Source: Fundicoccus_A sp052115865 (lineage in GTDB: Bacteria > Bacillota > Bacilli > Lactobacillales > Aerococcaceae). From it: a stretch of DNA of 64,000 nucleotides. Each line of letters opens with the position of its first letter. The first letter of the stretch is position 1. The stretch covers positions 62,001-126,000 of the forward strand of contig NZ_JBQKME010000003.1 in assembly GCF_052115865.1 (NCBI RefSeq), read 5' to 3'. Below are positions 51,963-60,631 of this stretch, one piece after another. The position numbers were made by a program, and so were the translations under genes. The notes under the pieces were generated by a model. The model saw only the letters and a list, made by a program, of their open reading frames with translations. It was not told the DNA's origin and did no database searches.

Positions 51963-54485
51963 ATGAAGAAAATTGCTGTCGTTGATATTGAAGCAACAGG
52001 TCCTAACTTTGAAAAAGGTGATCGTATGATTCAAATCGCAGCGGTTATTTACCAAGATGGTAAAATACTTGGGCAACATAATATGTACATCAATCCTGAA
52101 ATGGCCATCCCGCAACATATTCAACAGTTAACAGGAATTACACAAGATGTTGTAGAAAAAGCACCTACTTTCAAACAAGTGGCTCCTTTATGGTACGAAC
52201 GGTTAAAAGACTGTTTGATTGTTGCTCATAATTTAGCTTTTGATTTAGTCATGCTGCAAGAGAGTTTTCTTTGGGCAAATGAAGTAAATTTTAATCCGTC
52301 TGCTATCGATACCGTAAAATTAGCAAAAATTTTAGTGCCGTGGGCGGATGGCTTTAATTTAACCCAACTCGCGAATTATTATGAATTGCCTTATAAGGAT
52401 GCACATGATGCCGCCAGTGATGCTTATATAACGATGCAAATATTATCAAAACTAGGGGATGAAGTACTTAACTTAGACAATGAATTATTTAATCGATTAT
52501 ATCCCTATATTGTGCATTTGCCACATGATGAAAAAGAATTTTTTGACCAGCCACAAATGTTTTTAATTCAAACACAATATGATTCAATTGTTTTCAATGA
52601 CAATCTAACTATTGAACATGAGCAAAATTATTCTTTAATAAGTCAATTAATTGTTGAGAAAATAAGCCATCATCCTAGGTTAATCTTTGAAAAGATGAAT
52701 CCAGCGATTAAAAATAGTGAGTTGGTTGACGTTATCAAACAATTAGCTTTTACTAAACCAATGGTCATAGGATTTGAATCACTAAATCGACTAAATTGGT
52801 TTGTGGAGCAATTAGATGAATTAATGGATAAAGGCTCAGTCGTGGTTTTAAAAAAGGACAATCATTATTTACATTTACCTGCATTTGAAGAATTAATCGC
52901 AACTAAGGAAATTCATTTATTAAATCAACAAGAAATTATTAGTATTGCGGCTACGATTCGCTGGTTGTCTACTACACAGACAGGGGATTATGCGGAAATC
53001 CGAGATGAATTAGTCGTGCAACCACTACTTGAGAAATATTGTCGGTCAACGCTGGCCAACAAAGTGAATCCTTTTTACTCATCTTTAATTAAAGCAGCAA
53101 AGAAAACTGATTTAATATTAATGGAAGCTCAAAAAATTTCAACAGCTAATCTTCAAACGGAAAGTTATTTATTTAATCGAAGGATTTTAATTTTAAATTA
53201 TGAAGATTGGGTAGAAAAACAACGTTTAAATCAACAAAGTAGACTGTCAGTGAGTTTTCTATTCACAGAATTACAGTCTGTTTTTGATTATTTTGTCTAC
53301 CAAGCTACGCTGCAACCTAATGAAAACGAACTGAATATCCAACTCAATCGTTTAATGGATATTTTTTATGAATTAAATGAAGTATTGAAAAATTATATTG
53401 ATAAAAGTGATGAGGTTAAAAGTACAAAGCATTCTTATGAATATTTTCTAAGCGATTCCTTAATCTTTGAATTAAATATCGGCTGTTTTTTAAATGAACT
53501 TAAAGCGATCGCTTTAAGTATTGATCATCTATTAAAACAGGCTAGAGTAGTCACTGACTATCGTTTACAGCGTTTAATTCAGCTTATACTAACTTTTGTT
53601 TATCAAGATTCCGACCAATATTTAATCGTAAAAGGTCAATTTTCGAATCATTTTGTGCATAATATTGAGTTGATTGCGAGACCATTGTTTATTGAAAATC
53701 CATTTAATGAAAATCCAAAGCAGGAAGTGTATTTATTTAGCCGTCGATTCTATCAATATAAACAAAAATCAGGGTCTTATCAATGGTTAAAAAATAATCA
53801 TTTCCAACCTCTACAATTGCCGAATCAAATAGAGCAAAGTATTGATATAAAACTTCCTGTTGGTTATATTAATACGACTGATTTTACGCTAGATAATAAT
53901 ACAGAACAAGATTGGTTAACAGATGACACGATTGCGATTAAACAACAAGTGGATTTTTTAACAGATTTTTCTGATCAGCTAGAAAACCGGATCATCATAT
54001 TAGCTGCTAATCAAAAAGCTAAAGAGTTAACCTATGAAATGATTAAGAAATCGAAAATCTTAACGGAACTTTATGGTGTTTTATGTCCTGGAATTAACGG
54101 GAGTTTAAATCGTGTATTACGCCGGCAAGAAGAGATGGAAAAAAGTATTTTGATTTTAACTTTTTCTAATTGCTATAGTTTTCAAATGAATGATATAAAA
54201 ACTAAGCGGACGATTCTTATACAACGCCTACCTTTTGCTAATCCGAATGTTCCTATATTGAATGCATTGGCAAAGTATAATCGTTGGGATAGCCATCTCG
54301 AATTTAATCAGTTACATTTACCTTTAATGCAATCACGTTTAAATGATCTTGTGTTACAATTAGCTGTTAATCCGACCGTTGACCAGCTTTATTTATTCGA
54401 TGATCGTGTATTCACTAAATATTATTCTTATGAATTGAGAAATAATTTAAACCCTTGGATAAATTTTTTAATTTACGATGACTAA
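51963..54485 (+). CDS. dinG: DinG-like protein: intact exonuclease, degenerate helicase
   Basis: This 840-residue protein has an N-terminal DEDDh 3'-5' exonuclease (1–165) with all catalytic residues: D8 and E10 (DIEATG), D94 (HNLAFDL), H148 and D153. The rest aligns in outline with the DinG/XPD helicase of Firmicute DinG, for example TTQTGDYAEI after the Fe-S region and a late RLPFANPNVPI motif. It has however no Walker A (that region reads GFESLNRLN), no DEAH box (NYEDW at the matching place) and no Fe-S cysteines (YLHL where YLCL is expected). It should be a nuclease with an inert helicase-like body. I start at ATG 51963, with GAGGT 8 nt upstream; ATG 51948 lies inside cca. Confidence 0.85.
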   Translation: MKKIAVVDIEATGPNFEKGDRMIQIAAVIYQDGKILGQHNMYINPEMAIPQHIQQLTGITQDVVEKAPTFKQVAPLWYERLKDCLIVAHNLAFDLVMLQESFLWANEVNFNPSAIDTVKLAKILVPWADGFNLTQLANYYELPYKDAHDAASDAYITMQILSKLGDEVLNLDNELFNRLYPYIVHLPHDEKEFFDQPQMFLIQTQYDSIVFNDNLTIEHEQNYSLISQLIVEKISHHPRLIFEKMNPAIKNSELVDVIKQLAFTKPMVIGFESLNRLNWFVEQLDELMDKGSVVVLKKDNHYLHLPAFEELIATKEIHLLNQQEIISIAATIRWLSTTQTGDYAEIRDELVVQPLLEKYCRSTLANKVNPFYSSLIKAAKKTDLILMEAQKISTANLQTESYLFNRRILILNYEDWVEKQRLNQQSRLSVSFLFTELQSVFDYFVYQATLQPNENELNIQLNRLMDIFYELNEVLKNYIDKSDEVKSTKHSYEYFLSDSLIFELNIGCFLNELKAIALSIDHLLKQARVVTDYRLQRLIQLILTFVYQDSDQYLIVKGQFSNHFVHNIELIARPLFIENPFNENPKQEVYLFSRRFYQYKQKSGSYQWLKNNHFQPLQLPNQIEQSIDIKLPVGYINTTDFTLDNNTEQDWLTDDTIAIKQQVDFLTDFSDQLENRIIILAANQKAKELTYEMIKKSKILTELYGVLCPGINGSLNRVLRRQEEMEKSILILTFSNCYSFQMNDIKTKRTILIQRLPFANPNVPILNALAKYNRWDSHLEFNQLHLPLMQSRLNDLVLQLAVNPTVDQLYLFDDRVFTKYYSYELRNNLNPWINFLIYDD

Positions 54486-54538
54486 AAGTTAAAATTGCTG
54501 TATTATAGATAATAGATTTAAAAAAGGAGGCTAATTGC

Positions 54539-55015
54539 TTGAGTCGAAAAACAGTGACGACCATTAGCGTCATCCTATTAGTCATACTCGTTGGCCTATT
54601 TTGGCTTTTTATGGAAAGTCAAGCTAGTATTTACCAAGCTGAAGATGAAGCTATAGCAATTATTGAGGCTGATTATCCAGTTGATCAGGTAAATGAATTT
54701 TACTGGGTTACCTTTGATGAAACGTATTTCAGTACTGAATTTATTGATACGGATGGCGTTCATCGTTATGCCATTATCAGTCAAGAGGGTGGCGATACTG
54801 ATTATTATACTTATGATGAAATCATCTCTGAGCCACAGGCTAAAGAACTGACACTATCAGACCTTGGTGAAGCAGAAATTATTCAGGCTCGATTAGGTAA
54901 AATGGAGATGAATCCTGTTTGGGAAGTTACATTACGTAATACAAACGGAACATTAACTTATTACTATCTAAATGCCAGTGATGGCACATGGATACAAACA
55001 ATTGAGAATATTTAG
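54539..55015 (+). CDS. ypmB: DUF5590 membrane-anchored protein (YpmB-like)
   Basis: This 158-residue protein has one N-terminal membrane helix (about 7–25) and an extracellular DUF5590 region of two short repeats (AIIEADYPVDQVNEFYWVTFD, then ELTLSDLGEAEIIQARLGK). Position between dinG and asnS matches B. subtilis ypmB. Function is unknown. The start is TTG 54539 with AGGAGG (54525–54530) 8 nt upstream. asnS follows after 8 nt. Confidence 0.82.
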   Translation: MSRKTVTTISVILLVILVGLFWLFMESQASIYQAEDEAIAIIEADYPVDQVNEFYWVTFDETYFSTEFIDTDGVHRYAIISQEGGDTDYYTYDEIISEPQAKELTLSDLGEAEIIQARLGKMEMNPVWEVTLRNTNGTLTYYYLNASDGTWIQTIENI

Positions 55016-55023
55016 GAGGATTT

Positions 55024-56322
55024 ATGGATACAATTACAATGCAACAAGCAGCCAATTATGTTGATCAAGAAGTAGAGATTTTTGCATGGGTTACCAATAA
55101 AAGAAGTAGTGGGAAAATAGCTTTCTTACAGTTACGTGATGGACATACTTATTTTCAAGGTATTGTCGTAAAAAATGATGTTACAGAAGAAGTTTTTGAA
55201 ACAGCTAAAAATCTATCACAAGAAACAAGTATTCGTCTAACGGGAGTTGTTCAAGTTGATGATCGCAGCAGTTTAGGTTATGAACTTTTAGTTAAAGACA
55301 TCGAAGTGATCGGTGAAAGTCATGATTATCCGATTACACCAAAAGAACACGGAACCGACTTTTTAATGGATCACCGTCATTTATGGTTACGTTCAAGTAA
55401 ACAACATGCCATTATGACAATTCGTGATGAAATTATTTATGCGACTTATCAATTTATGCGCCAAGAAGGTTTTATGAAGATTGATTCACCTATTTTAACT
55501 TCTAGTGCACCTGAAAATACGACTGAATTATTCCATACGGAATATTTTGATGAAGAAGCTTATTTATCACAAAGTGGTCAATTATATGCTGAAGCTGCAG
55601 CCATGGCATTTGGTAAGGTGTTTACATTTGGTCCAACATTTAGAGCTGAAAAATCTAAAACCAGACGTCATTTAATTGAATTCTGGATGATGGAACCTGA
55701 AATGGCTAATTATAATCATGAACAATCGCTAGAAGTTCAAGAAAAATATGTAGCTCATTTAGTTCAATCAGTCATTGATAACTGTCAAATGGCCCTAAAA
55801 ACACTTAATCGTGATGTAGACTTATTGGGAAAATATACCCAATTACCTTATCCACGTATTGAATATACTGACGCAATTGAACTACTACAAAAAAATGGTT
55901 TTGATGATGTAGAGTGGGGCGATGATTTTGGTTCTCCACATGAAACCTTTATCGCATCTCAATATGAACAACCGATATTTATTGTTAATTATCCTAAAAC
56001 GATTAAGCCATTCTACATGAAGGTTAATCCAGCGGATCCAAGAACAGTCTTATGTGCTGACATGATTGCTCCAGAAGGTTATGGAGAAATTATTGGTGGT
56101 TCTGAGCGTGAAGATGATTACGAAACATTAAAACAAAACATTATCGATTTTGGTTTAGATTTAGAGCCGTATGAATGGTATTTAGATTTACGTAAATATG
56201 GAAGTGTCCCTCACTCTGGATTTGGTATTGGTTTAGAAAGAGCTGTAACTTGGATAAGTGGTACCGAACATATCCGTGAATCATCTCCATTCCCACGTTT
56301 ACTAAACCGTATTTATCCATAA
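55024..56322 (+). CDS. asnS: Asparaginyl-tRNA synthetase
   Basis: This 432-residue class II synthetase charges tRNA-Asn. An N-terminal OB anticodon-binding domain (15–110) is followed by the catalytic domain with motif 2 (FGPTFRAEKSKTRRHLIEFWMME in outline) and motif 3 (GFGIGLERAVTWI). AGGAGG precedes the ATG. It is followed by a terminator-like hairpin and dnaD. Confidence 0.97.
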   Translation: MDTITMQQAANYVDQEVEIFAWVTNKRSSGKIAFLQLRDGHTYFQGIVVKNDVTEEVFETAKNLSQETSIRLTGVVQVDDRSSLGYELLVKDIEVIGESHDYPITPKEHGTDFLMDHRHLWLRSSKQHAIMTIRDEIIYATYQFMRQEGFMKIDSPILTSSAPENTTELFHTEYFDEEAYLSQSGQLYAEAAAMAFGKVFTFGPTFRAEKSKTRRHLIEFWMMEPEMANYNHEQSLEVQEKYVAHLVQSVIDNCQMALKTLNRDVDLLGKYTQLPYPRIEYTDAIELLQKNGFDDVEWGDDFGSPHETFIASQYEQPIFIVNYPKTIKPFYMKVNPADPRTVLCADMIAPEGYGEIIGGSEREDDYETLKQNIIDFGLDLEPYEWYLDLRKYGSVPHSGFGIGLERAVTWISGTEHIRESSPFPRLLNRIYP

Positions 56323-56341
56323 TATTAGAATTTTGATTTTG

Positions 56342-56370
56342 AGGAACAATTGATTTCAGTTGTTCCTTTT
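56342..56370 (+). terminator. Terminator-like hairpin between asnS and dnaD
   Basis: AGGAACAA (56342–56349) pairs with TTGTTCCT (56360–56367) and four T follow from 56367. The T-run is short, so read-through into dnaD is likely. Confidence 0.6.
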
Positions 56371-56396
56371 CTGATGAAGCAACAAAGGAGTTTAAG

Positions 56397-57110
56397 ATGA
56401 AAAGTACAATTTATGATTGGATGAAGTCCGGTCACTCAATGGTTCCCAATATTTTACTGAATCAATTTCACAAATTAAATGTTAGTGGTGATGAGTTTGT
56501 TCTTATTTTGTATTTAATGACTCAAATTTCCTATGCTCAAAATTCTAATCAAATTGATCACATGTCAATTTCTTTAGGTTGGAGCCAACAAAAGATATTT
56601 GAACATCTAAATAATTTAATGGATAAGGACTATTTAGCCATTGAACTTGTACCCGATCATAATGGTAAGCAGTCAGACCATTATACTTTACGACCTTTAT
56701 TTGAAAAGCTTGATGCGGTCTTCTTCCAACCAGAAGTTAAAACAAAAGTTGAACATGAAGAAGAAGAGGATACCTCATTAGTAGCTTATTTTGAAAAAGA
56801 ATTTGGACGCGTACTATCACCCATTGAATTGGAAGTTCTAAGTAATTGGATGCGGGTGGATAAATATCCGGATGAACTTATTAAATTAGCATTAAAACAA
56901 GCTGTTTTGAACCAAGCTTTAAGTTTCAAATATATTGATGCTATTTTGTTGAATTGGCAAAAACGCAGTATTCGTACGGCTATCGAAGCTGAAAAGCAAA
57001 TTGAGCAATTTAACCAAAAACAACAAATGAAAAATCAAACGATTGATACCAGTCAATACGATGATATTGAAATTCCTATTTTACGCTATGACTCGAGAAA
57101 TCGAGAATAA
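56397..57110 (+). CDS. dnaD: Replication initiation protein DnaD
   Basis: This 237-residue protein loads the replicative helicase together with DnaB and DnaI. It has an N-terminal winged-helix DDBH1 domain (about 15–100) and a C-terminal DDBH2 domain (about 125–200; FEKEFGRVLSPIELEVLSNW in outline, then the YIDAILLNW segment). AAAGGAG precedes the ATG. The nth and ypoC genes found between dnaD and ponA in Bacillus are missing here. Confidence 0.92.
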   Translation: MKSTIYDWMKSGHSMVPNILLNQFHKLNVSGDEFVLILYLMTQISYAQNSNQIDHMSISLGWSQQKIFEHLNNLMDKDYLAIELVPDHNGKQSDHYTLRPLFEKLDAVFFQPEVKTKVEHEEEEDTSLVAYFEKEFGRVLSPIELEVLSNWMRVDKYPDELIKLALKQAVLNQALSFKYIDAILLNWQKRSIRTAIEAEKQIEQFNQKQQMKNQTIDTSQYDDIEIPILRYDSRNRE

Positions 57111-57119
57111 GTACAAATC

Positions 57120-57162
57120 AAAAAGCGAGCATTTCCAAATTAATGGAATATGCTCGCTTTTT
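57120..57162. terminator. Bidirectional terminator between dnaD and pbp1A
   Basis: A 12-bp stem (57120–57131 with 57151–57162) with A-run on the left and T-run on the right, plus an inner TTCCA/TGGAA pair, separates two convergent genes. Confidence 0.93.
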
Positions 57163-57168
57163 CTATAA

Positions 57169-59706
57169 CTATGGTGTTGATTCTGATTCGACCGGAGGTT
57201 GGTTGTCAGTTGGTGGAGGATTTTCTCCTGGCTGACTTTCATCTATCGGTTGGCTTTCATCTATCGGTTGGCTTTCATTACTGCTTTCGGGAATACTTTC
57301 TTCACTACTTTCCTCTGGTTCTACAATAGGCGTTTCTGTTGTCAAGGTTAAGGTTATGACTAAAGTATCAGAAGAACTATTACCTTCAACTTTTCTAAGG
57401 CGTAGGACGTATTCACCATCATTGGCAGCTGGAATCACAAATTCTGTTCCTGTACCCGTATAAAGCACGGTACCATTTAATGATAATTCATATTGTGAAC
57501 TACCATCTAGGTTTCCAGCCCAATAAGCATAAATGCTTTGTGAATCATCAATATAATTTGCATCAAAACTTGCAGGACTATCTAAATAACGTCCGTAAGC
57601 AAGCGATTGAGTAGTTGGTTCTGTCCCGACAATAAATAACTCCTCTGAACGCATTTCGGTCGGTGTATAAGGTCCGGGTAAACTAACTGGATCCGTATAT
57701 TTTTCAATTTCAACACGACGTAAGTTGTCTGGCATAACCCAATCTGTATTTGGAACATTTTGCATTAAGTAGGTCATTGTTTCACGATAAATACTTTGTG
57801 GAATCCTAGTTTCCTCTAAGGTCAAATAGTTACCTGGTTCCGTCATATTATCATAGCCTACCCAAGAAACCATGGCATATTGTGGGGTCATACCTGCAAA
57901 CCATCCATCTGGAGCAGCATATTCAGACGGACTTAAGCCTAACTGATTGAGTTGATCATCTGAATAATTCGTTGTTCCAGTTTTTCCTGCATGATTTAAA
58001 CCATCAATTTGAGCAGCAGAAGCAAACTCACCAGGGACACCTTTTAAAATATCTACTAACATATAGGCGGTTGATTCTTTCATTGCTTGACGACTTTGAA
58101 CATCAAAATCTTCAACTGTGCCACTTGATGTTACCACACGAATAACTGTATTAGGTTCATTATATTTACCATAATTTGAAATGGCGGCATAGGCAGCAGC
58201 TAATTGAATCGGAGTCACATCTCCACCAATGGCATTGGATTCAACTAAGACGCGCTGATTATTGTTTAAAATGTTTATATTCAACTTTTGTAAAAAAGCA
58301 TAAGCATTATCAAGGCCGACCGCTTGAAGCATTTTAAGTGCAGGAATATTTCTAGAACCTGCTAGGGCTTCGCGAATCGACATTTTTCCTTTATAATCCA
58401 TATCAAAGTTATTAATTGGAGAACCATCCGTATAATCAATATCTTCATCAACAACCATTGTAGCTGTAGAATAATTTAAATATTCAATTGCCGGTCCATA
58501 AGCAGATAAAGGTTTCATTGTTGACCCAATACTGCGGTTTAAACTATTAGCCCGGTTTAAACCAAGCGCTACTTCTAATTTACGCCCACCAATAACAGCA
58601 ATCAGTCCGCCGGTATCGACATCTACCACTGCAACAGCTGTTTGCATTTTATCATCTGTAAAACCAATACCTGGATTATTATTCACTAAATCATAAATGT
58701 GTGTTTGAGCATCCATATCTAAATTCGTATAAACTTCAACGCCATCGGTATAAATATTTATATTCATTCGATCTTGTACTTCTTGGGCGACAACATCAAT
58801 ATAACCATTTAATATAAATTCCGGCGCTTCACCTTTATCAATATCTAAAGGAACTAACATAGATTCGATTGATTGAGCTACAGCCTCGTCATGTTCTTGT
58901 TGACTGATTAAGCCATCATCTAACATAACAGCTAAAACTAAATCACGTCTTTCCTTAGCTGCTTCAGGATCACTATAGGGATCGTAGTCTGAAGGGGCTT
59001 GGGGAAGTCCAGCGAGTAGGGCAGCTTCGGACAAGTTAATATTTTGAATATCTTTTCCAAAGAAATTTCTCGCTGCAGTTTTTGCTCCATAAGTGTTGTT
59101 AGAATAAAAAACTTTATTTAAGTATAAAGCTAAAATTTCTTCTTTGGTTAATTCTTGCTCTAGTTGAAGTGCCAACCAGGCTTCTTGAGCCTTACGTTCA
59201 TAAGTTTGATCTTGGAAATCTGTTGAGAAGACAGATAACTTAATTAATTGCTGAGTGATCGTACTTCCACCTTGGGTAATTTCACCTGCACGTAAGTTGG
59301 CTAAAAATGAACCAACAATACGGATAGGGTCCACACCGAGATGATTATAGAAACGACTATCTTCAATGGCTAAAACAGCATCTTCAAATACTTGAGGAAT
59401 TTCATCTGCTTCAAGTAAATCACGAGATTGACCGCCTAACTCTAAAACCAGATTGCCTTCATTATCGAAAATCTTACTTGAAATTTGTCCTCTTAAATCT
59501 TCCATCGTCACAGTAGGGGCTCCCATGGCATAGTAGCCGAACAAGCCTGCACCACCAATAATGACTAGAAAAGCTAGAGATATCAGGACAATTAAAATTC
59601 TTTTAATTATTTTCTTTTTATTAGAGCCTGACGAACGATTGGATTTATTACGTCTACGATTTTTCTTTTCATATTTTTTTCGTTCAACACGACTTCCAGT
59701 TGCCAT
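57169..59706 (-). CDS. pbp1A: Class A penicillin-binding protein 1A
   Basis: This 845-residue bifunctional enzyme polymerises and crosslinks peptidoglycan. A Lys/Arg/Asn-rich cytoplasmic head precedes one membrane helix (about 33–58), the transglycosylase domain (AIEDSRFYNHLGVD, QGGSTITQQL, KEEILALYLN) and the transpeptidase with STMKPL (Ser395), SRN and KTGTTN. An FN3-like segment and a disordered Ser/Glu/Pro tail end the protein; the tail contains an 18-bp DNA repeat. I use the second ATG (59706), because AAAGGA lies 8 nt before it and too near the first. It is downstream of recU, the normal recU–ponA pair. Confidence 0.95.
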   Translation of the reverse strand: MATGSRVERKKYEKKNRRRNKSNRSSGSNKKKIIKRILIVLISLAFLVIIGGAGLFGYYAMGAPTVTMEDLRGQISSKIFDNEGNLVLELGGQSRDLLEADEIPQVFEDAVLAIEDSRFYNHLGVDPIRIVGSFLANLRAGEITQGGSTITQQLIKLSVFSTDFQDQTYERKAQEAWLALQLEQELTKEEILALYLNKVFYSNNTYGAKTAARNFFGKDIQNINLSEAALLAGLPQAPSDYDPYSDPEAAKERRDLVLAVMLDDGLISQQEHDEAVAQSIESMLVPLDIDKGEAPEFILNGYIDVVAQEVQDRMNINIYTDGVEVYTNLDMDAQTHIYDLVNNNPGIGFTDDKMQTAVAVVDVDTGGLIAVIGGRKLEVALGLNRANSLNRSIGSTMKPLSAYGPAIEYLNYSTATMVVDEDIDYTDGSPINNFDMDYKGKMSIREALAGSRNIPALKMLQAVGLDNAYAFLQKLNINILNNNQRVLVESNAIGGDVTPIQLAAAYAAISNYGKYNEPNTVIRVVTSSGTVEDFDVQSRQAMKESTAYMLVDILKGVPGEFASAAQIDGLNHAGKTGTTNYSDDQLNQLGLSPSEYAAPDGWFAGMTPQYAMVSWVGYDNMTEPGNYLTLEETRIPQSIYRETMTYLMQNVPNTDWVMPDNLRRVEIEKYTDPVSLPGPYTPTEMRSEELFIVGTEPTTQSLAYGRYLDSPASFDANYIDDSQSIYAYWAGNLDGSSQYELSLNGTVLYTGTGTEFVIPAANDGEYVLRLRKVEGNSSSDTLVITLTLTTETPIVEPEESSEESIPESSNESQPIDESQPIDESQPGENPPPTDNQPPVESESTP
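57236..57278. repeat. 18-bp tandem repeat in the pbp1A tail
   Basis: The unit CTTTCATCTATCGGTTGG (plus strand) occurs twice perfectly (57236–57253, 57254–57271) and again as a 7-nt partial copy. It encodes the peptide repeat QPIDES in the extracellular tail, so copy-number change keeps the frame. Confidence 0.9.
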
Positions 59707-59725
59707 AAGCATCTTCCTTTCAGTT

Positions 59726-60322
59726 TCATTGTTCTAATTCGTCTAAATAAATATCCAATGCTTTTAAATAATCAAGCATAGGGAAGACGCCTGTAGGACA
59801 AAGATAACCATTTTTTTGTATAAATGCATAAGTAAGACTTTTTTTGCTTGTTTTTTGTAAATAACTTTCAATTCGTTCATAAGGAATTAAAAAGATTTCA
59901 TTTTTGCTATGAAATGAAATTAATAAAAAAGCGATACCACCTTGTCTATTGCAAGCTGACATATGATTGCGTTGGTGTTCAGGTAAATTATTCAAAGGAA
60001 AGCTCGTTTTATTTTTTGTTTCTTTAGCTTCAAAATCAATATATTTACCTTTATAAACCCCATTATAGTCAGTCGTTGAAGCTTGTCGATAATAAGCTTC
60101 TGTTATTTTAACGGCGCTTCTATGAGGATAGTCTACTTGCACAACTTGAATGGGAGTAGGTTTTTTATGAATAACAGCCATTTCTTTTGTTAAATAATAT
60201 TGATTGCTTTGATTTATTTTTTCTTCTAAGGACATTCCTCGACCCGCATAATTTGTTTTATAGCTTTTATTATTGCGATCACTTTTTTGAATAGGTGAAT
60301 GACCTGATGGATATTTTACCAT
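59726..60322 (-). CDS. recU: Holliday junction resolvase RecU
   Basis: This 198-residue nuclease cleaves four-way junctions, acting with RuvAB encoded elsewhere in this window. The endonuclease core is visible: TDYNGVYKGKYIDFEAKET with the metal-binding Asp/Glu and the Lys, followed by LPEHQRNHM. I choose ATG 60322 (MVKYPSGHSP), preceded by GAGGAGAG, over the ATG 60343. Nineteen nt separate it from pbp1A on the same strand, giving a recU–pbp1A operon. Confidence 0.95.
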   Translation of the reverse strand: MVKYPSGHSPIQKSDRNNKSYKTNYAGRGMSLEEKINQSNQYYLTKEMAVIHKKPTPIQVVQVDYPHRSAVKITEAYYRQASTTDYNGVYKGKYIDFEAKETKNKTSFPLNNLPEHQRNHMSACNRQGGIAFLLISFHSKNEIFLIPYERIESYLQKTSKKSLTYAFIQKNGYLCPTGVFPMLDYLKALDIYLDELEQ

Positions 60323-60343
60323 AAAATCTCTCCTCAACTTCAT

Positions 60344-60557
60344 TATATCGAAAGATTCGTAATGAATATAGTAAAAGTAGTGAACAATTATAGATAAAAG
60401 TGTGAATTTATTAAATAAAGATGGAGATATTTATTATTAAAAAAATGTTTTTTCTTTTTAAGTTTAAAATAAATATCACAAAAATGCATTAAGCAAGAGT
60501 TATTTAAGGAATTTTTTTGAAATACAGTTCTAAAAAGTTGAATCAACGCGTTTTTTG
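60344..60557. other. Divergent intergenic region recU/tig
   Basis: The region between the divergent recU and tig genes is AT-rich. On the minus strand a TATAAT near 60335–60350 could serve recU; on the plus strand the tig promoter lies just beyond. I see no ORF or stable RNA. Confidence 0.45.
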
Positions 60558-60586
60558 TTTACAACTCTATCATTTTAAGCTATAAT
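60558..60586 (+). promoter_or_regulatory. Strong promoter of tig
   Basis: TTTACA (60558–60563) and consensus TATAAT (60581–60586) are 17 nt apart, 45 nt before tig. Confidence 0.82.
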
Positions 60587-60631
60587 ATTTAAGTATGCAA
60601 ATATAAATCATAGTTTGGAGGTCATATCAAT

